DNA from: Cristatella mucedo | Lineage: Eukaryota; Bryozoa; Phylactolaemata; Cristatellidae | Direction: 5' to 3' | Assembly (NCBI GenBank): GCA_009760855.2 | Contig: WPIO01000029.1 | Span: 1,246,001 to 1,310,000 of the forward strand | Length of the DNA: 64,000 nucleotides | Shown: positions 47,201-59,259 of the stretch, in pieces | Layout: every line of letters begins with the position of its first letter | Position numbering within the stretch: the stretch's first letter is position 1 | The notes under the pieces: model-generated | Databases searched by the model: none | Told to the model about the DNA's origin: nothing | Seen by the model: the letters and a program-made list of their open reading frames with translations, nothing else | Translations under genes and position numbers: made by a program

Positions 47201-50200
47201 CTTGATTAGGGATTAGTTCATGAAATATACTCTAGTTTCTTGCAGGTTCTAATTTGCTTATTGGTCAGGATTTCTTTATATTTTCAGAAAACTGCAGCCT
47301 CAATGTTGACAATTATATACAATTTACATTCTGTCAATAAATATGCATTATTCTTAGGTACTCAGGTTCAGAATTAATCAGGTACATTACTAGATCAACA
47401 AAAAAGTAGATCTGATTTCCATTTGTAAAGTAAATCCCCACATAACTATAGGTAAAAGAACTTGAATCATAATTTTGCTTCACGTTCTGAATGCAGATTG
47501 CCTGCTTATTCCCTGGTGTAGCTGATTGGGCATGTAAATTGATTGCACGTTTATCGAGCGATCTCGAGTCAATAAAACTGCATTTACTCCTATCGTTACA
47601 CTACTCGTTTGATTACATTTCACGCTTAGTGTCATGCTTCTTAAGTAAAAAATATTGTTTAGGTTGACTTACCCGTTTTTCAGAAATTTATTTAGTTTGA
47701 TTTATACAATAGGCTAAATTACGACGATGAGGATCTCGTAGCGCTCAACCAAAAGATAACCCTTTTCGTCAAGAATAACATCTTTCTACGACCAGAGAAC
47801 GTGTTTCCGATACTTAGATACCTACCTATTGGTAGCCCTGTAAGTATTAAAATTGCTATGTGTTTAGTCTTCTAACTAGTAGATTCCTAACAAAATACTA
47901 TTGCATGGCCTAGAAGCAAACCTTACCAATCAGGCATTATTGTGACAGTTGGGGCATACCCATGTTTTCCAGCCAGAGTTAAACACTGATAGGAGAATCT
48001 TAGTATTCTTCGCTGCGGCTGCATCAAACATCAGACAAGGTTGTGAAGGAGTTGGGTGGGTTTCTCCTGCTTTGGACTTTAGTATGTCTGCTGTAGAAAA
48101 CCATTTCATGAGACCGTCGATGAGATTGGCTGAGATTAGATGGTGAGTACCCTCAGAAGTTAACATTAAAAATGTATTACAAGTAAGCTTCGAACTTACT
48201 TACGCAATTGCGGGTGCTAGCAAGGAGCTCTCACTATCTGGAACTAACTTCTGATGTAATTTGCTAGGAATCTTATAAAATTTGCTGAACCTTGGCCTTG
48301 ACACAAATTACGCCGGTAAAGGTAACAAAGTCACAGTGAAAGTGACGACGTTTACCATATCGTTATTTTTCATTACATCTCGATTCCACTTTTGTTCTTA
48401 AACTAAGAAAACCCTACCCACCATGTCATGTGTTTCTCTCCAGCGGTCTCCAGTGATACAATTATGCCTTAGCGAATGCGACCCTATCAATTCATCTCTG
48501 TAGATTTTACAGAATCAATTCACCATCATCACTAATATCTTCTAGATGAGCTATCCTTAGTGACCTTATTTCAAGCAGCCATTTTAATTCAACTCCGGAA
48601 ACTAAATTGCTTAAAAGTAAAATTTGTCATTATTACTGCTGCCTTTCAAGCCTTGATCTAAGCTATGATCATTTTTGTGTATTAAAAAGCCTTGCCATAC
48701 CACTCATCCCCGATCATGAGGCTATTACTAAAATAAGGATTGTTTCAGTTTACCAGTCTCATTAATGACCTGGCAGACCAGTCTCAGCGGTTCGAAATTT
48801 GGTTTCAGTTAAAATAACAAATTTCCAGCTGCGGAGTTTAAATTCGATGCCTGGCAGTACTACCAGAGCACCTTAAACATGGGCTAAAACTCAGTGGCAG
48901 ACAGTTCTTTCGTCTATCTAGCCACTATCTATGGAGCGTTCTGTGGAACTTTATGCAAACGTCTGGCCACACCTAAAAGACTCTGAAAAACGTACCACTT
49001 TTGGTTGCCAAAGCTCGTCAAGAACTTGGACAAGAACACCTGAAACGACTGACGTCTGTTCTTTATGGCTACACATCCAAAATTATAAATAATTATTTGA
49101 AAAACTAAATATGTTACATAAATTTTAAAGTATTTCATTTAAAGAGCAACCAATAACTATAACTAGCAGAAGATAAACGTGGCTTATCATGTTATATAAT
49201 GCAGTATTTTTTATGGGGTTGTGAATTTCATTTCCTAATTCAACATTCGCAGAAGTATTAGAAATTTCTACTCTGCTTTCACATTTGGGCTTGGTGACCA
49301 GTGTAGCGACTACTTTGAGATTAACCAATTTACTACAAGAAAACTTACCACTCGCAAATTTGTGTTCATACTTTGTCAGCAAGAATTGAAAATGAATACA
49401 AATTTCTATAAGCTTACTCTTAATTCATCCATAAATTACCACTCAAATGTTTTCATACATGAGTTGTTGATATAGATTTGTGGCTCAACATCAAATAACT
49501 TTATCGGAGGAAAACTTAAATGTCTTCTGCGGCCAGTCCCTTTTGAGATAGTGCAAGTTTCCCGGAAGTCCCATGGGCGAAGAAAGCTAGTATGGTTCGT
49601 GAAGCCCTGGCTTGGAGACTTAGCAGGAATCACACCATTTTCTATGTGCCAATGATCTCCCAAGCGTAGTGGCCATAACACGACACCCAACAACATCATG
49701 ACGCTTGTGTAGGTCTCTTCAGGGCTCACAGAGTCAGCCATAGGAAGAGACGGGTTCTTATCCTGCTATGAATCAGAACAAGCCTGGAGGCCATTAGATG
49801 TGCTGTCTGCGAATAGACAATCTTCACTCGGGTGAAATGCGATTCCAATAGCATCGTTCAGACCGGCCACATTGTTGCAGAAGCACCGCGCATCTCGCTG
49901 ACTAAAGGTGAGAAATTTCCGTGAAGCTTTCCTTCGTCTTTTACTTTCACATTTTCACCCAACAATGTCCACTCGTCGAGCCTAAATTTCTTAAGTTCAT
50001 CATTTGGATTTTAAGGTCAGGTCTCTGATCAGATCTTCGAGGACAATCTTGTTAGAGAAATATAGCAATTATTCCTTACGTGCATCTGTGAAATTTAAAT
50101 CCAAATCTATTATTTCTTCTTCGAAGTCTCACTTGCTACCGCCCTGTCTATCTCAGTCTCCTAGTCTCTGTTTCAGTCTCAGTCTCTGTCTTTCTCGGTG

Positions 50201-50205
50201 TATCT

Positions 50206-50261
<56 letters not shown>

Positions 50262-53200
50262 CTCTATCTCTCTCTCTCTCTCTATCTTTCTTTAGAAGAT
50301 GGCTCGTCCCTCTCAGTGAGGGTGGAAACCAGGTGCTCAGGGAAATATACAACATTCGGTGAATGCGCTCGCTCGGCGATTGACATTTCGTGTAGGTGCT
50401 ACAAGAGGTATGCTAGTCAAGCCATTTTTTAAGGATTTTCTCATTTCTGAGTAACACTTGGTGTGCTCGTTACTATTGGGTTGTTTTTATGATCATTCAA
50501 TCTATGAAATCTGTTAGCAGTCTAAGTGGAAATGCCAGTGATGTCCACGGCAAGGCGTGTAAGAGAGTTGTTGACTTTCTTGAAGGCACATGGGGGTCAA
50601 GGCGCTGGATCAGCTGTGTGCTTTGTGCAAAATGATGAATAGCATATTTGTCCCTGGTGATTACACCGGAAAGAGGAAGGGTATACATTTTATATTGAAT
50701 TATACGTAGCCCAAAATCACCTACAATAGCCTTTGCACGATCACATCGATTCTCTAAAGTCTCCCAATTGAGATAGGACCTTGAGGATTGCAATGCTATG
50801 CAAGGCATTCCCAGGCGAGATGACTGGCTCTCAAGATTGTTTTTTTACTACAGCATTTAGTGGGCTCTTTTCATTCGTCCTTTATGTGTTTATGCATGCT
50901 AACACTGCGTCTGCTGCAACTAACCATATCTATATGTTGACCCTGTGCATGTCACATCTTACATTGACATTCTTGACGACATACGAAAGTCGCTACGAAT
51001 CATTTATTCATGCTTTCTTAACTGCACCTGTGAATTACCTAAAAGGAGTTAATTTTCTCTGAGGTCACTAGGCAAATGATATATTATTAATGTTATTATA
51101 GTAATTATTATTAAGAACGTGTTGGTGTTCAATAGTATCAAATACAGCCGATAGATCCAGCTTAGTAAGCCGTGGGTCTCTACCGGAGTTACCATTCACG
51201 AGAAGATCTTAAGCACTCGCTGTGAGGAGGAATTATCTTTACAGCCGGACTAAAACTTACGCACTAGGCTTGAAGTTTTGATATAAGCATGGGTCTTAGA
51301 CAGGATGAATGGGTACGATCTAAAGTATTACTCGTAGGCCAGTCAAGGGGCAGCTAGTTCTGGTAATTTTCGCGCTTTATCAGGCTTGTGCTTAGCATTC
51401 CTAGCTACCGTGATGTCTTTAGGATCAGTTTCCTTTTAATAGCTTAGTATGATGAAGATTTATTTTTAACTAAAAAATTGCACTTTTTATTTTATAATTA
51501 GCAGGAATATAATTGTGTCTATGGCTTGTACTGTTGCTGTATTCTATAGCTGCTATTGAAGACTTGCAGAGGCTCTTTACATTTAACTGTATGATATTGA
51601 AATGCTGCAATTGCTTAGGTAAACATTTTACTGGAAACTCAAAGTCTCATAAGAGGCTACGTGCAGAAGCAGATTGCAGCGCACAAAACCAGCTTCGATC
51701 CTAACAACATCCGAGATTTTGTGGACTTATACATTAAGGCAGAGAATGATAATGACGGATATTTTAACGGTAAGTGAGCTTCCGTTTGTGGCGATTCTAG
51801 CAAATGGTGGCGATCGCCTTTTCTTCGTCAAGTCATTTGTGACCAGTATTTGGTTCCCTAAGGCTCTGGCTGTCCTATAATGTGAACTAGTGCCAAGCTT
51901 TCTTAGAAGGACTAAGTGATTTCTTTTCGCCCATATTCCGGCTATGTCAGTATTTCTTTCAAATACTTCTGACTCTTTAGCAGCACGGTTAAGTGAAGAT
52001 ACAGAAGTCCACTGACTGTCTCTGATTTTTTCAGCCGAAAATTTGTTTCGGGTAATTGTGGACCTCTTCCAGGCTGGTTCAGAGACTACTTCTACGATGC
52101 TGAGCTGGACGATACTGTATCTATTACTGAACCCTTCAGTGCAGGACAAAGCCCAGCAGGAAATAAGCACGGTGAGACGGCCAGCTGGCGTAGGGAAAGG
52201 AATTCATAAAGTCCTATTATTAATTATGTTAAGCTGATCGCTGTCGCTGGGACTGTGGAGCTTTACAAAAATCTGACGGCCGAGGTTATAAGGAGACGAC
52301 GATACTGGTTGTTCATGCTAGAGAATGACAAGGAGATAGCACGACTAATAAAAAGCACGACTTATCTCTTGCTCTGATCTTGCTTTTCAGCCCAATGGTT
52401 AAGATTTGTTGCATAGGTAATAGTCACGTGTTGATGCAACACACTGTTGGCATATTTAATTTGGCTTGCACGGCAGTGCATTGACAATTTGTGAGCATAG
52501 CCTATAAAAATACAATATTTCTGCCGCAGATATCTGATATTATTGCCAATTTCATGGACTTTCTGTGCAGGCGATCGAGCGACCAACATACGTCATCACT
52601 GCCAAACAGGCAGAATGACTAGGGGGTTGTAGTCCTCCTTGAAAGATGGCACGGAGGAGGCACGCCTTAAAATGAATAAGCACCCTCCGCTTGGCACCTC
52701 ACGCCTTCTTTAAAACATTAAAAAATTCTACCTTATCCTCTCCAGTTCTTCAAGGAAGGGAAAATACTATTCATCGGAGTCCAGAGGCTTGTCAATCAGC
52801 GATCGTCCGGTGCACGCCTTTAGTTCGATCTCCAAAGGGAGGCTTCAACATTTAGTCTGACCAGGATGTCACCATTTCCACCTTCGATGGGAAGCTGAAG
52901 AGGCGATATCAGGATGGAGTAAAGGTATATATAGCGAGAGGGCTTTTATTTTTCTTCCTCTTTCAATTTTTTCGAGAAGGACTCAGCAAGATAATTTTTA
53001 AAGAAGCTGGAGAGATTCGGGAAGGCGCCCCTACAGAGCTCTACTTGGTAATTGGTCAAGTGACGGGGAGGAGCTTGTGTTAATCTAGAGCTCCCCTCCT
53101 CAGCTATGGCATCAATCGATTAAATTATGAATTTAATAGTCCATGAGTGACATGATTACGTAAATAAAATTTGCTTGCTCGTGTTTACAATGTGCTCATT

Positions 53201-53665
53201 GCAGTATCTTTTCTATTTTAATTGTAATTAGTGCCTTATCAATAATACGTGAGGATAATTTACTAATTTGAACATGTAGTTACACCTGCACTCTTCAAGT
53301 TAAAACTGAACATTGAATGATGTATTTGAAATTTTTTTACTTATTGTATTATTATCTAAAGACTATACTAGGTTTGAATTTTTGTAATTTTTATTCTAGA
53401 TATAATTTGCAATATTGAGAAAAACATCTAGCTTATCCGTCATTATAGCTGACTCACCAGCTATATCAGTGGACATTTGAGCTCGCTTTCTAAAGTAAAG
53501 TTGTAGCTTCTTATGATCTCTCACGCCTATAGACTATTGGCCTTATTTTTTCTTCATAAACCAGCCTGATTATCTGGTGAACTGGTGTGAGCCTAAATGG
53601 AAAGTACCAGTTTGCTCAGCGAACTGTATATAAATATATAAATAAATAAATATATATATATATAA

Positions 53666-53755
<90 letters not shown>

Positions 53756-56700
53756 TTATATATTTATATATTTATATATTTATATATATATATATTTATA
53801 TATATTTATATTTATATTTATTTATTTATTTATTTATATATATATATTTATATATTTATATATTTATATATTTATATATTTATATATTTATATATTTATA
53901 TATTTATATATTTATATATTTATATATTTATATATAGTTCGCTGAGCAAAATGGTAATTTTCATTTAGGCTCACACCAGTTCAGCAGATAATCAGCTGGC
54001 CTTCACCACGTGCTCGTAATCTAGGTGTCGTGTTCGACAGCTCGATTTCAAAAGCTTCATTCAGAAGACTGCCTCTACAGCTAGCCATCACATCCAATCC
54101 CTATCCAAGATTAGAAGCTGTCTCTCACTGTGGCTTGTAAAACATTTAACTAGCTCTTTAGTTCTGTCTCGGCTTGATTATTGTAATTCCCTTTTGGCTG
54201 GGCTACCAAAGAAAGCTATTATGCCACTACATCGGACTATGAATACGGCTGCAAGGCTGGTTTTCAAGTCCCAGTGGTTTGAGCACGTGTCACCTCTGCT
54301 GAAAGAGCTAGGATGGTTGCCGGTTGAGCAAAGGATACAGAGCAAAGTTCTCACGCTGACCCACAAGGCCCGCCAAGGCTTGGCTCCTTCGTACCTAGCT
54401 GAACTGCTGCATCAGTTTCAGCCTCTTCGCGCCCTCAGGTCCTGTGTGGACAATAAATTAGCTGTCCCATTCCTCCGCTTAAATACAGTTGGCGACAGAA
54501 GCTTTAGCTCTGCAGGTCCTAGACTGTGGAACTCGCTTCCAAAATTCTTACGCAACGACATCTACTCTCCTGATGGCGACTATGGCACATCTTTTTCAGC
54601 TGTCCTGAACTGCTACTTCTATGCTACTCACTACCTCAACTGCTCTCCTAACTCTGCTATGCTTCCCACTTTCTCTTTGTTGCGTGAGACGAAGGCTGTT
54701 GCCTACCGAATGCGTACCGAAAGCCGCTTAGGCTGTGAGTGTGCTATACAAATCTCTCCTGCCTAACACCCACATGGTCTATGACTTTGTGGAGTTACTG
54801 ACGGAGATACATTACATATATATGCAGATCGTGGCTGCAGAGCTCAGTAATAAAGTAAATTAGCAATATCTTGCATTACCTTGACAGAGCAACTCTCCAA
54901 CTGCTTGTTACTAAGGCTTCTTATTGAATGACATTTTCTCATAAAACCGAACAGAATACTGCGAGAAGTGCAAGTCAATATCGAACGCCATCCTAAATCG
55001 TTTGTTGCCAGCATTACTTGAAAATTTCAGTTTGTGAGAAAACAGTTGCATACGGAAATCACTCTTAAAAAGTGCCTAAACCATACCACATTGCGGCTTG
55101 CCTGAATGAGCCAAGTCAGCTTGCTTGCAAGTAGTCAGCCGAAGTGAGGAGTGGACATTCAGATCAAGGAAGATTTTGGTATAGCTGATCACAATTAAAA
55201 TTATCTTATTGGCGATCAACTGCCATTAGGCTGATTAAACATACATACGTAGGCCATTACGAAGTATTGTATTTCGTTATAGGTCTTGGGTCGACACAGC
55301 ATCCCGACAGCGAAGGACAGAGACCAGCTAGTGTACGTCGATGCTGTGCTTCACGAAGTGATGAGGATAGCTAATATCGGTAAGTTCTCGGAATGCTTCT
55401 AATGAGTGAACAAGAGTAATCCGAAACCATATTTACTTTAGAGAAAGCAACATATAATAAGCACAAATATGATACATTTGTGTAGCGCCCTAGAGAAGTT
55501 AATCCCTTTCTAGGTGTTTTACATTAGTTATAAAGTAAGAATGTCAATAATTAGGCAGCTATATTTTAAATACACCACGCTAATTTAGGTTGTGAAAAGT
55601 TAATTGCTCTTAATATTTGCTGTTAATAACTCCGCCTAAATTAACGATAAGTCTAAAATAAAAATTCATTAATTTCACAAATTTAACGTCTCAGTTCTTG
55701 ACCGTTCATTTGTAAGTGGAAAGCTCGTAAAGGTTAGGAATGCTTCGCTGATTAATCTTGATTATTCCTCGGTCTCAGTAATTGCATGGCTATCTTAGCT
55801 ACCCCAAAGACTGCTGCTAATTCAAACCAGCACTGGATTTGAAAAAACTAGAGCTAAGTTGAGCAAATTGAGTCTACAAAAGCTGGTCGCAGTGGCAACT
55901 TGATATCTTCTACAACTAGCCTATGCTACTTACTAGACGAGAGAGCCGTAATGTACTGTTTGCCTTGACTGTTCCCCACCTTTTGAGCCGGATAGTTTGA
56001 GCACGGTAACAATCGGAAGGATCGCTAAATATATTTTTACAAAAATCATTTCATTAACTGCTGATTTAAAAAATGCATGCTTTGGAACCCCGTGCTGAGC
56101 TGCAGCAGCATAATGCCAATGAATATCAGACGCCAATCGTTTAATGATAGTGGATATTAATTAGCACGCCATGGCGATGGCCATTTTTTTATTTTTGGTT
56201 AAAAATCTTAAGTCTTGATTTGAAGTATTGTGAAGCTGCAATGCCCTGGACGCGTTTCTATTAAGTCATATACCTCGCCAGGTTTTATTAATGCTTCGTT
56301 ATTGATTATTACCGCTCTTTTGAAGTTCCGTTGGGAGCTCCTCGGTTCTTGACAAAGCCAGCGTCAGTTTGTGGACATAACTTGCCTGCTGGCTGCTTGA
56401 TTTTTCCAAACATCTATGCTATTCACATGAACAAGGCGTACTGGAAAGACCCTAAAGAGTTCAGGCCAGAAAGGTGGATTGACAGCAACGGATCTCTGAT
56501 TAACCATGACTATTACATGCCATTTTCCATCGGTAAGATCGCATGAGCTCCAAAGTAGTTAATTTTTACTTTGCTTTTGGAGTCAGCATCTAAGACTCTG
56601 AAAAGCACTGGCTATATTTGCAAAGCACAATGGGAAAGGGAACAAAGACAGCGACGTCTATTTTATATATACCGTGCATGACACTGATGAATACGATTGA

Positions 56701-58101
56701 GTGCTCTGATCGAGGTATATTTAGTTGGGTCACCGATAAAGCCACTAAATTTCTTCAGCTTGTGATGAAAGTGGCTGCAAGCAGAGGTAATAATATAATA
56801 TAATAATGCTCTTGATAAATCTCCCTCAGAGAAATCAATCTCTTTCTAGGCGCTTTACATTTGCTGCAAAGGGAAAGCGACTGAATGGTGAGTGATATCA
56901 TGCTTGATAAACAATATGAATAACATAGTTAAGGGTGGCATGCACAGGGTCAGCATGCAAGTGTGGTTAGTAGCAGCATGGCAGTGTCAGCACGCATAAT
57001 CACATGAAGGACAAATCACAGGGACCCACTGAATGCTGCCCTAATCACTAGTGACCTGCTTAAATGTAGACATTGAGGTGCAGCCAGGAATCGGGGAACA
57101 GCATTCTAGTGGAGATGTTGTCATCGCAGGGATGGATTCCCTGATCTTGTCAATCTTCTGGACAAATAATCGAGAGAAGCGATCGGCTAGATTATCGCAA
57201 GGATAATCAGGTAAGGAGCAAATCAAGGAGCGGTTGAGGAGATGGTTGATCGTCGACATCAGCATTTTTGGATTGTGACAGAGGTGGAGTCAGGATTTGT
57301 ATCTAGGGGACACGACATGCCAAGATTTTCTATGGGTCAAGTCGCGAGAAAATGTTGTAACGGCGAGGTCCGTGATCCTTCAAAAAGTATGGCGCAAAAT
57401 CATAGGGATTATTCGAAAATAACTTGGCGGCTGCTCTTTGATCAGAATTAGCACATAATTTCGTCGTTGCGACCTTCGGTGGGGGCGCTAAGGTTTTAGG
57501 TGACTGTAGGCGGGGGGGGGTAGGGGTGATCCAGCTTGCAGCCCCAATTTAGGACGGCAGTGCCCCCTATTCTCAGCTTGATTCACCACTGGCTAGACGC
57601 TAGTCAGCGAAACCAAAAGATTCACTCCCATGTATGTCTCCTTTGCTAAAAAAAAAGCAGCTGCGATGACTCTATTTATATCAAATTATACAGAGCCAAA
57701 TTCTTACTCTGACCCACTGGTTCATCCTTTTCAGGGGTTCTGAGCTGCTACTTCCGTGCTTCTCACTACCTCAACTGCTCTCCTACTCTGCTATGCTTCC
57801 CATTCTATCTTTGCTTCGTGAGATGAAGTCTGTTGGCTACCGAATTCGTACCGAAAGCAGCTTAGGCTGCGACTGCGCTATGCAAAGCTCTCCTGCGTAA
57901 CACCCACATAGTCTATATGGGTTTATGGAGTTACAGACAGAGCAAAATGACATCACACAATACGTTACATTACGCCCACTACGGCTTGGCTCCTGCACCA
58001 GTTTTAAGATTTCTCACGTCCTTATGTCCGCTGTGGACAATAAATTAGTAGCTCCATCCTACGTATAAAAACCATTGGTGACAGAAGCTTTACTCTGCAG
58101 G

Positions 58102-58147
<46 letters not shown>

Positions 58148-58148
58148 C

Positions 58149-58182
<34 letters not shown>

Positions 58183-59190
58183 TATTTATATAACGCCCCA
58201 AGAGAACTTAATCTCTATTCAGGCGCTTCACATATGCCTCGGGGCTCGAGCCCACGATCTCAGTCAGACCTTGGTCGGAGCGAGCACCTTAACCGCTAGA
58301 CCAAACCAGTCTTCGATATTGGAACCCCTCTCTAGGATTATTATGCAACAATGCCGATGCTCCTGCAGCCGACTGTGGTAAATTGTTCCCTCCGTACTGA
58401 GCTGCTACTTTCAGGCTCCTAAACTACTCTAGGAAATCAACTTTTTTCTTAATTTCTCTTTTTTGTGTGAAACGAAGTCTGTCGAATACAGTTTTCTAAC
58501 AAAAATCTGCTGTGGCTGTGAGTGGGCTATAGAAAACACTCCAGTGAAGCATTCAATTAGTCAGCGTCACTTGTGCAGTTGCAGAGGGAGGCACATTATA
58601 AGCACATCACATTTTAACGTACCAGCTACTGTGCAGATAGCCATGCCCCATTTAGTTTATGTCGAAATTACAATATTTTTTATTTTTGACTCTTCAATTG
58701 CCTTACCGTAATTTTGCTATTGCAACTTAACGTCCCTCGCTCTGATTATTGGCCCTAATGAAAAGTAGTTGGTGGCCGCTGAATTATGATGATAAGAAAC
58801 TACTGTTGCATTGTCTGAAGATGTAATATTACTGAAAAATAGCCGCTGTAATGATAAGTGCTTTGGATTCCAAAAAACTATTAGAACTTGTTGCCTTCAC
58901 ATTGTGGAAGGTATTGCCCAGCGTCATCTTGAAAGTGCATTGTTTCTTATGACGTGGGAAAATGTATTGCTGTCGTAGATTGCCATTGCCATCGTACCTG
59001 AATAAGTTAAGGTTACTTGATCTTTTAGTCGTGCTTATGTGCGTTCTGCCAGTGTCGGGCATGCGACTTCGACGTATAGCACCGGTTAATTATGTCGCTT
59101 GCGCAAAATACTTTTGCTTTAGAGCCGCAACACGCATTTCTAACTCCGGTGTCGTGTCTTTGGGTGAGCTATTCCTAGCCTTTCGCTCTA

Positions 59191-59259
<69 letters not shown>

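Larger units (their letters stand above)
57975..58560 (+). mobile_element. LINE-B fragment split by a SINE-B and AT repeats
   Basis: 57980-58102 matches the LINE-B segment up to GACAGAAGCTTTACTCTGCA. The match resumes at about 58340 with GTACTGAGCTGCTACTTTC and GAAACGAAGTCTGTCGAAT. An AT microsatellite and SINE-B lie between the two parts. Confidence 0.65.
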
